Source: G963422275 sp963422275
GTDB lineage: Bacteria > Pseudomonadota > Alphaproteobacteria > Rhodobacterales > Rhodobacteraceae
Length of the DNA stretch: 64,000 nucleotides
Direction: 5' to 3'
Assembly (NCBI GenBank): GCA_963422275.1
Contig: OY729418.1
Coordinates: forward strand, 1-64,000
Part shown: piece by piece, positions 25,814 to 34,792 of the stretch
Numbering within the stretch: the stretch's first letter is position 1
Layout of the letters: every line of letters begins with the position of its first letter
Translations under genes and position numbers: made by a program
Notes under the pieces: generated by a model
Seen by the model: only the letters and a program-made list of their open reading frames with translations
The model's database searches: none
Told to the model about the DNA's origin: nothing

Positions 25814-28800
25814 ACGCACTGGGCGGATCAATGATAACGATGCCGACCAATCTCGTATGATGATCGACCAACAACGAGCTCAAATTCAACAACAACTGGA
25901 GGATAAGATTAGGGGTACGCGAGCCCGCCTGGACGCCGCTTACTCAGAGGGTGCGTTGACGGTGGAAACCTACGAGGAGCAGAATGGTAGAATTCCAAAC
26001 ATTGATTTTTCGCAAACCAAGGCCTATTCGCGGTTTCTCACAGCGCTCCATGAAATCGATAGTGAGATCGATCGCGCCAAGGCGGGGAGGCACGATGCGA
26101 TGCGCCGGTCACTCGCCACGCTCGATCGCCTCTCCTCAGATGAGAAAAGACGAATTGACTCAGCCATCGATAACAATCGTTTTCAAATTGCAGAGGATTT
26201 CATCGAACGGATTGAGCGTGGCGAGGGGTTGCCAGCGTCAGAGACAGCGAGCGACCTTCCATTTGATCGGTTTTTTCCTGGTTTTGTAGAGAAATATTCA
26301 ACCTTTGGCGAAGAGGGGGAAGATGGACTCAATCATGCCCGACGTGTGATCGAGAATCGTGTAGCCGCCGATTTCATCGACGCCAGCACTCTTTCGGAAG
26401 ATGCATCTCGGGACGGAATCCGCATCCTCGATTCATGGATTGCCCTCCGCAGAGGTCAAATATCGCACGCTTCATTGCACACTCTTATGAGCAACCTAGG
26501 CTTTGAAAGCGTCGAGGTAAAAGGATACAATGAAAAGACAGCCGGTGGAGAGAAAATATTACTGATTCAGACGGCATCGGTCGCGGATCGTGCGGTTTGC
26601 CGGCTTCCCGATTTCGGATCGCGCGCCAATGGACGATATCGATTGTTCACAGTCCGCGGGCGCACCACGGAAGAAGCAGTAATCCGGGAAACGAGGGAAC
26701 GGAACGCGGCCGGAAGCCCACCCAATATCGTTCTTTTCCTCGGAGTCCTCGACGTTGACTCGCGCCGTGCGCTCGCGCGTGAATTCGCCTCTGGCGACTA
26801 CCACCCGACCATCGTGCTTGACGAGGCTCTAGTGACGTTCCTCGCTGCTTGGCGAGGCAACCGACTTTCCGCGTTCTTCGATTGCGCCTCGGCGTTCGCG
26901 TTCTCCCAGCCATTCGACCCGGACGCCGCTGAACTCCCTCCCGAAATGTTCTTCGGACGCACCGTCGAGCGGAAGAAAATCCTCGCGATGTCCGGGGACA
27001 TGACCCACTTTGTCTATGGCGGCCGGCGTCTCGGAAAGACCACCTTACTCGCGGACATTGCACGCGAATTCCGTGCCAAACAAAACGACGGGCCGAAGGA
27101 GTTGGTGTCGCTCATCAATCTGAAGGGATCGGGTATTGGAGAGAATCGGCCAACCGAGGATTTGTGGCGACTATTTGCGGCCCCCCTCATCGAAAACGGC
27201 ATCCTTCAACCGCAAACGGTTCGTCCCGATTCAATTGCATCTGGGATCAAACAGTGGCTCAAGAATGAGGCGGGCCGTCGCATCCTGTTTTTGGTCGACG
27301 AGGCTGACGCGTTTCTCGACGCTGAACGCCTCCCAGAACAGAGCCATCGAGTCTTGTACAAGATCAAGGATTTGATGGAGCAGACCAAGCGGGCGTTCAA
27401 GGTAGTTTTTGCCGGTCTGCACAACGTACAGCGCGCAGCGCGTGACCCAAATACGCCTTTCGCTCACTTAGGTGAGGCAATCCGCATCGGGCCAATGTTG
27501 CCGGAGACTGATCGCGAAGAAATTCAGAACCTGATACGCAACCCCCTCGAGGCCCTCGGTTACCGCTTTGTCTCTAACGAATCCGTGATTCGAATTGCCG
27601 CAGAGACAAACTATTACCCCGCACTCGCGCAGCAGTTCTGCAAGGAGTTGTTGAAGACGCTGCGCGAGGAGACCGATGCGCGCGGAGAAGCGGGGCCATC
27701 CTACGCGATCCACCCAGATATGGTTGATCGAGTCTTCAGCGGCAGGGAAACGCGAGACCGTATCCGCTTTCTGTTTTCATGGACGTTCCAACTCGATCCT
27801 CGATATGAGTTTCTTACCTATCTCATCGCACAAAAAAGTTTTGACAATGAAGACGCGCGACCACAAGCAATGCCTGTTACGGAAATTCGGGAGGCAGCAC
27901 TGACTGAGTGGCCTCAGGGATTCTCTATGGATCCGAGCTTTTGGATGTTCGAGGTTCTGCTAGAGGAGATGATTGGCCTAGGAATTCTGCGTGAGTCCCC
28001 AGATAAGGAATATGCCATACGTACGCGTAATCTCCGTATGTTGCTCGGCAACGATGACGAGATCGATCGGAGATTCGCCGATGCCAAAAGTAAGATGGCT
28101 CCTCCGATCTTCGACCGCGCCCAGTTCCGCGAAACATTGAACGACCAAACACCGTCCTCTCTTTCCGCCAACCAGGAAAACCGCTTGCTTTCTGATCGTT
28201 ACGTTGCCTGCCTCGTCTTCGGAACCCGCCTCGCCGCACTGGAGCGAGTGCGCGAATCCCTTGAAATGGCTGTCGAAAAGCGAGACACGCCGCTAGTGAC
28301 TATCGAAGAGGTCGTTCCCAACGATCTACACCGTGCGCTCCGCCGGGCGTCACAGAGCAGAAAATCTGGAATCCAAGTCGTTTTCGTGGACATGTGCGGT
28401 GCATGGGACCCCGAAGTAGTCGAGCGCACCCTTGCGTTCGTTGGAGAACATGAGGGTCAAGCCCGAATCATACGGCCGGTGTTCCTTTGCGGTCCTAAGG
28501 AAGCGTGGCAATGGCTGAAGTTGCCGCTAACCGCAAAAGGAAAGGTCAAGTGTCGCGATATCTGGCTCGGTCCGTGCGGTCACAACTTCATACGTACTTG
28601 GTTAAGAGAGCGGGAGTCACCAGCTTACGTCAGCATGGAAAATCCAGATAAGCCGGTTGATCTTCCGTGGCCCACCATAGTCGGAATGGCAGCACAAGAC
28701 AGGAAATTCAGGTCGGTGGGCGAAGCCGCGAGTGCCATGCTGCAAGCAGACAGCGACAATCACTACGTTTCGGACATTCTCATTTCGACAAGTGCAGATA

Positions 28801-29009
28801 CCGCGCTTCGTCTCATGACGACTTTTTCGAACGAATCGATGACCACCGACGATCTTTCGGACTTGTCTCAGGACGAGGCTGGCTCCATGTCGCCGGAAGA
28901 GGTCATCGAGTTCTTTCGCTGGGCGGACCGCCTCGGCATCGTGTGCAGAGAAGGACATGGCTATCGGCTGGATTCGACCTACGCCACCGGCCTCAGACGG
29001 ATCTTTTAA
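25719..29009 (+). CDS. Multidomain P-loop ATPase of the cassette (protein B)
   Basis: A 1,096-codon frame opening at a GTG inside the preceding gene. Residues 1-170 are helical; 240-400 form a mixed domain ending in FDCASAFAFSQPFDPDAAEL and PPEMFFGR. An ATPase core follows with Walker A VYGGRRLGKTTLL (about 433-443), Walker B ILFLVDEAD (522-530), a sensor-like strand FKVVFAGLHNVQR (560-572) and a TNYYPALAQQFCKELL segment, as in STAND/Orc-type AAA ATPases. A winged-helix-like part follows. A second P-loop-like region (YVACLVFGTRLAALERV, later IQVVFVDMCGAWD) lacks the lysine and acidic pair, so it looks catalytically dead. It is coupled to protein A upstream and C downstream (4 bp). The likely role is NTP-driven sensing or switching in a conflict system; the target is unknown. 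Confidence 0.85.
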   Translation: MKQEVLDFGRAAIERAQRGDILSAELTIDFAERTGRINDNDADQSRMMIDQQRAQIQQQLEDKIRGTRARLDAAYSEGALTVETYEEQNGRIPNIDFSQTKAYSRFLTALHEIDSEIDRAKAGRHDAMRRSLATLDRLSSDEKRRIDSAIDNNRFQIAEDFIERIERGEGLPASETASDLPFDRFFPGFVEKYSTFGEEGEDGLNHARRVIENRVAADFIDASTLSEDASRDGIRILDSWIALRRGQISHASLHTLMSNLGFESVEVKGYNEKTAGGEKILLIQTASVADRAVCRLPDFGSRANGRYRLFTVRGRTTEEAVIRETRERNAAGSPPNIVLFLGVLDVDSRRALAREFASGDYHPTIVLDEALVTFLAAWRGNRLSAFFDCASAFAFSQPFDPDAAELPPEMFFGRTVERKKILAMSGDMTHFVYGGRRLGKTTLLADIAREFRAKQNDGPKELVSLINLKGSGIGENRPTEDLWRLFAAPLIENGILQPQTVRPDSIASGIKQWLKNEAGRRILFLVDEADAFLDAERLPEQSHRVLYKIKDLMEQTKRAFKVVFAGLHNVQRAARDPNTPFAHLGEAIRIGPMLPETDREEIQNLIRNPLEALGYRFVSNESVIRIAAETNYYPALAQQFCKELLKTLREETDARGEAGPSYAIHPDMVDRVFSGRETRDRIRFLFSWTFQLDPRYEFLTYLIAQKSFDNEDARPQAMPVTEIREAALTEWPQGFSMDPSFWMFEVLLEEMIGLGILRESPDKEYAIRTRNLRMLLGNDDEIDRRFADAKSKMAPPIFDRAQFRETLNDQTPSSLSANQENRLLSDRYVACLVFGTRLAALERVRESLEMAVEKRDTPLVTIEEVVPNDLHRALRRASQSRKSGIQVVFVDMCGAWDPEVVERTLAFVGEHEGQARIIRPVFLCGPKEAWQWLKLPLTAKGKVKCRDIWLGPCGHNFIRTWLRERESPAYVSMENPDKPVDLPWPTIVGMAAQDRKFRSVGEAASAMLQADSDNHYVSDILISTSADTALRLMTTFSNESMTTDDLSDLSQDEAGSMSPEEVIEFFRWADRLGIVCREGHGYRLDSTYATGLRRIF

Positions 29010-29012
29010 GAG

Positions 29013-29948
29013 GTGAGTTTCCCGCGTGCATGGGCTCGGTTGCCGGGCCCGGCGGATTTTCTGGACACCATCCTTGACGACTTGACCGAATGCACGGTCG
29101 TTCTTGCCGGTCTTCCCGACGAAATGTCGAGCAGCGCATTCGCCGTGGAGATCGCTGATCTAGTCAAGTATCGCAAGCTAGGCCGGTGGAACGCAGTGCG
29201 GTCTGACGAGGCACGCGCTCAGACTCCAGCCGACATACTGCACCGCAGGTTGGACGGCGGCAACGCCACCGGTTCCGTCCTGTGGATTGACGCGACTGCT
29301 GATGACGAGGTGGCAACAGCATGGGCGGACCATATCCGGCGGCGCGGTGATTTGCCGGACATGCTTCGAATTTGCGTCACTATGAGTGGGGCAAGCGCAG
29401 AAGCGTGCGATGAGGACAAACGATTACGCCGACGCCTGTGGCGTGACTTCGTCACTCCGTTGGACGCCCGCGCTCTCGTGGAGCGGTTCGGTAGACGCTC
29501 TGGACACCGACCGACACATATCGCGCTCAGGAGCACGCTTATCGCCGAGCTTGCCGGGACTGATCTGACTATCGCCGAACAGCTGTTGCGGGAGCCTCTG
29601 GGGCGAATACTGGAAACAGGTGACTATCCGTGTGAACGGGTCTGGGCGGCACAGGTCTCCGTTCTTTTTCCGCTCTTGGAGCACGAACGTCGAAGCATGC
29701 TCGATAGTCACCGGGAGTTTTTGCGGTTGCCGCATACCCGTGAGGACGGGACGCAAATTCGGTGTCTAAGCAAGCTTGAAATCGGAGATTTGGCAACACA
29801 GGCCCGATTGGGTGGGCCACTGGAAGCTGAACGCCAACGACTAGACTGGCTCCGCCGCGTGCGCAACGCACTCGCTCACAACGAAGTAGTGCCTTGGGCA
29901 ACTTTGACCTCGCCGATCGCTGTTCAGATTGTGGACTTCCGCGAATAG
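29013..29948 (+). CDS. HEPN-domain protein of the cassette (protein C), candidate RNase effector
   Basis: A 311-residue protein starting at a GTG 4 bp after the ATPase stop. The N-terminal 150 residues alternate strands and helices (CTVVLAGLPDEMSS, GSVLWIDATADDE, LRICVTMSG) like a P-loop fold without its catalytic lysine, similar to the second region of protein B. The C-terminus is helical and holds WLRRVRNALAHNEV: R284-N285-A-L-A-H289 is the Rx4H motif, with a polar residue after the arginine, that defines HEPN ribonucleases (as in many toxins, ApeA, Cas13, Csm6). The likely role is a ribonuclease effector held off or activated by the ATPase. RNA cleavage is an inference from the motif; some HEPN proteins act as nucleotidyltransferase partners instead. 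Confidence 0.8.
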   Translation: MSFPRAWARLPGPADFLDTILDDLTECTVVLAGLPDEMSSSAFAVEIADLVKYRKLGRWNAVRSDEARAQTPADILHRRLDGGNATGSVLWIDATADDEVATAWADHIRRRGDLPDMLRICVTMSGASAEACDEDKRLRRRLWRDFVTPLDARALVERFGRRSGHRPTHIALRSTLIAELAGTDLTIAEQLLREPLGRILETGDYPCERVWAAQVSVLFPLLEHERRSMLDSHREFLRLPHTREDGTQIRCLSKLEIGDLATQARLGGPLEAERQRLDWLRRVRNALAHNEVVPWATLTSPIAVQIVDFRE

Positions 29949-30089
29949 AAAAGCCATGAGGGTGTGGGAGTCTCGAAATTTTCCGACGCATTGAATTTTT
30001 GTCACTATTTGTGCTGCCACCTCGCTAACCCCACACTCTGCGCATCACGCACAACTGGTTGAATAGGCGACCGGAACGGCGGAGGTTAA

Positions 30090-30364
30090 GGGGTTTATAC
30101 GCCGCAAGCCGTTCCGCGCGAGCATGTGGTCGTGCTGCCGCCGACATCCTGCGCCTGCTGCGGCTCGGGGAAGTGGTCGAAGATCGGCAAGGATATTACC
30201 GAGACGCATGAGGCGGTCCCGTGCCGCTGGAAGGTGATCCAGACGGTGCGCGAGAAGTTCACCTGCCGCCATTGCGAGAAGATCTCGCAGCCGGCGGCGG
30301 CGTTCCACGCGACACCCCGGGCTGGGCGGGCCAGAACCTTCTGGCGACGATCGTGTTCGAGAAG
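30090..30364 (+). pseudogene. IS66 TnpC transposase fragment (zinc-finger region)
   Basis: The plus frame gives TSCACCGSGKWSKIGKDITE, then HEAVPCRWKVIQTVREKFTC and RHCEKISQPAAAF: the C-x2-C ... C-x2-C finger and RVI.TVR..YAC..C pattern of the IS66 transposase zinc-finger domain. The downstream DDE part is replaced at 30365 by a different IS, so only a scrap remains. It is on the far side of the cassette from 22.7 kb. Confidence 0.75.
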
Positions 30365-30563
30365 TGATGCAGAAAGGATTGTTGTGTTCAAGCCATGGAG
30401 GTGCTGACGATGTCTCGCCGCGACCTGACCGGTCGGGAATGGGCCGCGGGTCGACGACTGCTGAGTGATCAATGGCATCTTCTTCATCCTGCGCACCGGG
30501 GTGCCACGGCGACCTGCCGAAGGAATGTGGACATTGCACGACGGGTTGCAACCGCTACAACCC

Positions 30564-31795
30564 CTAGGGAACCTCTGAATATAGCCTGATTTTGGGCGTG
30601 TCATTGCGTATCCGGTGCACGCCTGTTATTTTGCGCCACGCCTTTTTTGGGGGGATCCTGACATGCAACGCCTTCAGCAACTGACCTTTGCCAGCCTCGA
30701 ATACGATCGCAAGAAGCGCAAGACGCGCCGCGAGATCTTTCTGGAGCGGATGGACGGCCTGATCCCCTGGGAGCGCCTGGAGGCCCGCATTGCGCCGGTG
30801 TATCCGAAGGGCGGCCGCAGGGGGCGACAGCCGTATCCGCTGTCGGTGATGCTGCGCGTGCACTGCGTTCAGTTGTTTTACAACCTGAGCGACCCGTTGA
30901 TGGAGGACCAGCTTTACGAGGCGGAGAGCATCCGGCGCTTTGCCGGGGTGAGTCTTGAGAAGGTTCCGGACGAGACGACGATCCTCAACTTCCGCCATCG
31001 GCTGGAGAACCACGGACTGGCGCAGCAGCTGTTCGGGAGATCAGGGATCACTTGGCCGAGCGGGGAGTTTTGCTGAAGAAGGGCACCATCGTTGACGCCA
31101 CCATCATTTCGGCGCCATCGTCGACCAAGAACGAGAGCAACGCCCGCGATCCGGAGATGCACCAGACGAAGAAGGGGAACCAGTGGCATTTCGGGATGAA
31201 GCTGCACATTGGCACCGACACCCGGGGTCTGGTGCACCATCTGGAGGGAACGGCCGCCAACGTTCACGACCTGACGCCTTCGGATCGGCTTCTGCACGGC
31301 GAGGAGGAGCAAGTCTGGGGTGACTCTGGATACCGCGGGATCGGCAAGCGGGCGGAGCACGCGCATCGCGATGTTTCGTGGCAGATTGCCCTGCCCCCGA
31401 GCAAGCGCCGGACGCTGGCGCCGGGCAGCGCGGCGGCCAAGGCGGAGAAGGCGAAGGCCCGGGTGCGGGCCCGGGTGGAGCATCCGTTCCGGATCATCAA
31501 GCGGGTGTTCGGCTACGACATGGTTCGCTATCGGGGTTTGGACAAGAACGTGCAGCGGCTTGCGTTGCTTCTGGGCTTCTCGAACCTGATGATTGCCCAG
31601 CCGCACTTGCAATGACAGGGGAGAAGTGTGTCCGGAATTTGCCGGACCGGCCCCGCGGGGGCTGAACCGGCGGCGGTTTCGCCCCGAAAACGCGCATTTG
31701 CGGCTTCCGGACCGCCGAAAAACGACCGGTGCAGCCGGGAAGGGCAAATTCCGCAGCAAATCCAAAAAAAACCCTCCAAATCAGAGGTTCCCTAG
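30564..31795 (+). mobile_element. IS5-family insertion sequence (copy 3), full length
   Basis: A 1,224-bp element bounded by AGGGAACCTCTGA / TCAGAGGTTCCCT and flanked by CTAG (30564-30567, 31792-31795). It is the best-preserved of four related copies in the window. It sits inside the IS427-like fragment, so it was the later arrival. All other copies are deleted or frameshifted. Confidence 0.92.
30663..31615 (+). CDS. IS5-family transposase encoded in two overlapping frames
   Basis: Frame 1 (MQRLQQLTFASLEYDRKKRK to its stop at 31076) gives the N-terminal helical domain (DUF772-like). Frame 2 (open from before 31052 to 31615) gives the DDE domain with KKGTIVDATIISAPSSTKN, VWGDSGYRGIGKR and RARVEHPFRIIKRVFGY. 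The join lies near 31035, where reading back one base (LFG, then EIRDHLAERG) restores the family sequence. Copy 2 has the same bases at this point (CTGTTCGGGAGATCAGGG), so the split is not a private error of one copy. Either translation uses a -1 frameshift, or both copies descend from a defective element moved in trans. Confidence 0.75.
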
Positions 31796-31921
31796 TTCAG
31801 GAAAGAAGTATGGGTGTACATTTTCAATGCCTTGAGCGCCGAGGCGCCGGAGACGCTCCATCTCGGCGACCCCGAACCGACGGCCCGCCGGGAATGGCTC
31901 AGACCCTCGTCGACAACCGCT

Positions 31922-33222
31922 AGTCGAACCGCCGCATAGATATCCACTCCGTACATCTCCTGCCACTCGCCACAACCAGCAAGGGACCATGAGTGACGCA
32001 ATTTTGCGCCGCAGTCACACACGCGCACGGCCATGAACAGTGGCATTTTGCGTCACTCCCCAAGGGAACCATTCGGCACCGTATTACGGCCCTTCCCGTT
32101 GGGGTCCGTGTACGGAGCGCCAGCGCCTGTCTCAACAATCGCGTCGGCAACCAGCGGATGGCGGTGAAATCGAGTCGACATTCACTGCGCGGCGACCCAA
32201 AAATCATGGCTCAATTCGCAAATTGTAGGCGCGATGGCAGAATGATCCCCGATTCGCGCAGGAGGTCAGGCAGATGAATCCCGTGCGGTTTCGGAACTAG
32301 TTCTCGCATATTGGTGAATTACCGGCGGCGCGGTGCTTGACGAAGGCGAGACGACCCGAGAGGCTGGCGAGCACGGCGGGATTGAGCCGCAAGCCGCTCC
32401 GGCGTGACGAGAGGGTCTGTGGTACCCTGCACATCCAGACGGCCAGCAACCGCCACAGCCAGATCAAGGGCTTCCGCGGTGTCGCCACCAAATGCTTTGA
32501 TAGTTGTCTCAGGTGGTTCCATTTCGTTGAACTCGGCGACCAGCCATCGCCGAGAGCGTGTCTCCAGACGGCAATGGTCAAAATGCCTAGTTATTCAGTG
32601 CAAGTGGCAGGTATCAACTGGGAGTGTCGAGGAAAATTACCCGTTTCAGGTGCTGTCCATCCAGTTGAACGAGTTCGATACGATCATAGTGCTGGACGGC
32701 GGCGGCTAAAGCAACGGCGCGGAAATGTAGCTTAAAGGACAGTCCGGCAAGAACAAGCTGCTGCGTGTCCTGAACCTTGGAGAAATCAGCCGCTTTTACA
32801 GTCAAGGCAGGCTGTAATAGCTGACAATTGCACGCGACAGGGGGGTCCTTCGTCCGAGATAGATCTAGCTTTGGACAACGTCATGGCGGAGTTGCCGGAG
32901 AACCAATCCGGTGCTGGTCGGCACAAATGCCGTACTGCGCCTATGAGCGCGGCATTTTGAACGAAAGACGACGAATCGCATTCTGGTTAGGCTGCAACGA
33001 AAGCGATCTATTGATTTTCTATTTTAGGATCATCAAGTATATAATTCCCTTCGATCGTTAGTGCGACTCTGCACGGGCACGCCTGCCATACCGGTATGCG
33101 TTCGGTCGCGGGTCTCACAATGCTCTGGTGCCCCGTGTGCACTGCAAGCAAGATTCGAGGTGCGCCCGTTTAGTACAAGACTTTGACCTTGCATCCGGTA
33201 TGTGTCATTTCGCGAACGAAAT
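31922..33222. other. 1.3 kb without an intact gene; degraded minus-strand coding remnants
   Basis: Two minus-strand stretches look like protein: about 32805-32614 (FKLHFRAVALAAAVQHYDRI, then ELVQLDGQHLKRVIFL and a stop) and about 32522-32319 (PPETTIKAFGGDTAEALDLA, then VAVAGRLDVQGTTDP). They are in different frames and neither has a start with a ribosome-binding site, so they are probably relics of one gene. I do not recognise the family. The rest shows nothing. Confidence 0.35.
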
Positions 33223-33954
33223 TCACGAAAGACTGGAATGCTTGCGAACTGGCGAAGAACCTTGCTGCGACGAGAGCAACCGTTCAACCCATTGCGGGAC
33301 AATGTCCGTGGCCGGACCCAAAACGGTTTCGTCAAAGGCCGCACTCACTTCCGTATGCTCCAGGTTCAGCTCCAGCGTCAGGGCTCCTCCACTTGACGCC
33401 TCGTGGACAAAGCTTGCCGCCGGGTGCACCTGACCGGACGTTCCAATGGAGACAAACAGGTCTGCCGAGCCGAGAAGCCTGAAGATTCGCTCCAAGTGGT
33501 ACGGGATTTCGCCAAACCACACGATATCCGGCCGAGTTCTGGGCGCGTTGCACTCTGGACAGCGATCCCGAACTGTCATGAGCATTGGTGAATCCCAGCG
33601 TACGCCGCAGACCGCGCACAGTGTACGGAAGAGTTCGCCATGCATGTGAATGACCGAACGGCTGCCGGCCCGTTCGTGCAGGTTGTCGATGTTCTGCGTC
33701 ACGATTGCCACCTCCCCGTCGTACATTTCCTGTAAATCCGTCAATGCGAAATGGGCCGCGTTCGGTTCTGCGGACGCGGCGTTGGATCTTCGGAGATTGT
33801 AGAATTCAAGCACCATTTCAGGATTCCGCAGGTAACCGTCCAAAGTCGCCACCTCGTTCAAGTCGTACTTGCTCCAGAGACCGTCGGTGTCGCGGAAAGT
33901 CGCGAGTCCGCTTTCGGCGGAGATTCCGGCACCGGTCAGGATCACGATTTTCAT
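33223..33954 (-). CDS. cobB: NAD-dependent protein deacylase, sirtuin
   Basis: A 243-residue sirtuin with NAD-binding GAGISAESGLATFR, TQNIDNLHERAGS, the catalytic histidine in HMHGE and a zinc-binding pair (CAVC, CPEC). FYNLRR supplies the Tyr-x-x-Arg pair of SIRT5/CobB-type enzymes, which binds acidic acyl groups, so desuccinylation as well as deacetylation is likely. The ATG at 33954 (MKIVILTG) is the family start; upstream in-frame codons are not conserved in style. It is followed by truA on the other flank, same strand. Confidence 0.92.
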   Translation of the reverse strand: MKIVILTGAGISAESGLATFRDTDGLWSKYDLNEVATLDGYLRNPEMVLEFYNLRRSNAASAEPNAAHFALTDLQEMYDGEVAIVTQNIDNLHERAGSRSVIHMHGELFRTLCAVCGVRWDSPMLMTVRDRCPECNAPRTRPDIVWFGEIPYHLERIFRLLGSADLFVSIGTSGQVHPAASFVHEASSGGALTLELNLEHTEVSAAFDETVLGPATDIVPQWVERLLSSQQGSSPVRKHSSLS

Positions 33955-34024
33955 TGCAACAACCATCCACTGCCGGCCCGACGCCTTGCGGCGCATGTTC
34001 CGCACGTCGGTTCGAATTCACCTT

Positions 34025-34792
34025 TCATTCAAACGGGTCCAGATCATAGCGCACGCTGGATAGACAGAGGCCTTGCGGTGGCGCGACAGGGCCACACGCG
34101 CTCCTGTCTCTTCGCTCCAGCGCATCTTTAACCTCCTCCGGATGCAGGGCGCCACTACCTACCCTTTCAAGCGTACCGACAATGCTTCGAACTTGCCGAT
34201 GAAGGAAACTTCGTGCCCGCGCAGTTATGACGATCTTGTATCCCCGATTCAACGGCCCCGTTTCAACCTTCAGTTCATCGAGCGACTTGATCGGCGATTT
34301 GGATTGGCAGTGTACGGACCTGAAGGTCGTGAAGTCGTGACGTCCCACCAAGTGTTCCGCCCCTTTCGCCATCGCCTCCGCGTCAAGCTGGCCCCGCACG
34401 TGCCAGTGAATGTCCCGCAGCAGCGTCAGGGGCGCTTGGCGCACCGCAATTAGGTATTGGTAGGTGCGTTCGACGGCGGAAAATCTAGCGCTGAAGCTGT
34501 CATCGACTGGAGCCGCTACCAGAACTGCAATCGGGAATGGGCGAAGCAACCCGTTAAGTGCTGCAATCAGGCGATCCGGGTTCCACGCCTTCTGCAAATC
34601 GCAATGCGCGACCTGTCCCGTCGCGTGAACCCCGCTGTCCGTGCGGCCAGCGCCAACGACACTTGGAACTTCAGGGTCCAGTGTGCGCAGTGCGTCTTCC
34701 AGGCACTGTTGCACGGTGGATTGCCCGCGCTGTCTTTGCCAGCCTGCAAAGCCGCAACCCGAATACTCTATCCGCAGCGCGTATCGACGCAT
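34025..34792 (-). CDS. truA: tRNA pseudouridine synthase A
   Basis: A 255-residue enzyme that isomerises uridines 38-40 in the tRNA anticodon stem. The catalytic aspartate is in GAGRTDSGVHATGQVAH; FSARFSAVERTYQYLI and ARSFLHRQVRSIVGTL are other family landmarks. Full length. It stands upstream of cobB on the same strand, 70 bp apart. Confidence 0.95.
   Translation of the reverse strand: MRRYALRIEYSGCGFAGWQRQRGQSTVQQCLEDALRTLDPEVPSVVGAGRTDSGVHATGQVAHCDLQKAWNPDRLIAALNGLLRPFPIAVLVAAPVDDSFSARFSAVERTYQYLIAVRQAPLTLLRDIHWHVRGQLDAEAMAKGAEHLVGRHDFTTFRSVHCQSKSPIKSLDELKVETGPLNRGYKIVITARARSFLHRQVRSIVGTLERVGSGALHPEEVKDALERRDRSACGPVAPPQGLCLSSVRYDLDPFE

Larger units (their letters stand above)
30365..31921 (+). 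pseudogene. IS5/IS427-like transposase fragment (right copy), split by another IS
   Basis: The plus strand reads MEVLTMSRRDLTGREWAAGR, skips about 15 codons compared with the copy at 22.7 kb, and continues INGIFFILRTGVP. It is interrupted at 30564 by the 1.2 kb IS and resumes at 31796 with VWVYIFNALSAEAPETLHLG, the region just before the first catalytic aspartate. Joining the two sides at CTAG gives one continuous homologue of the left copy. It lies in inverted orientation to that copy, with its 5' end facing the cassette. Confidence 0.8.
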
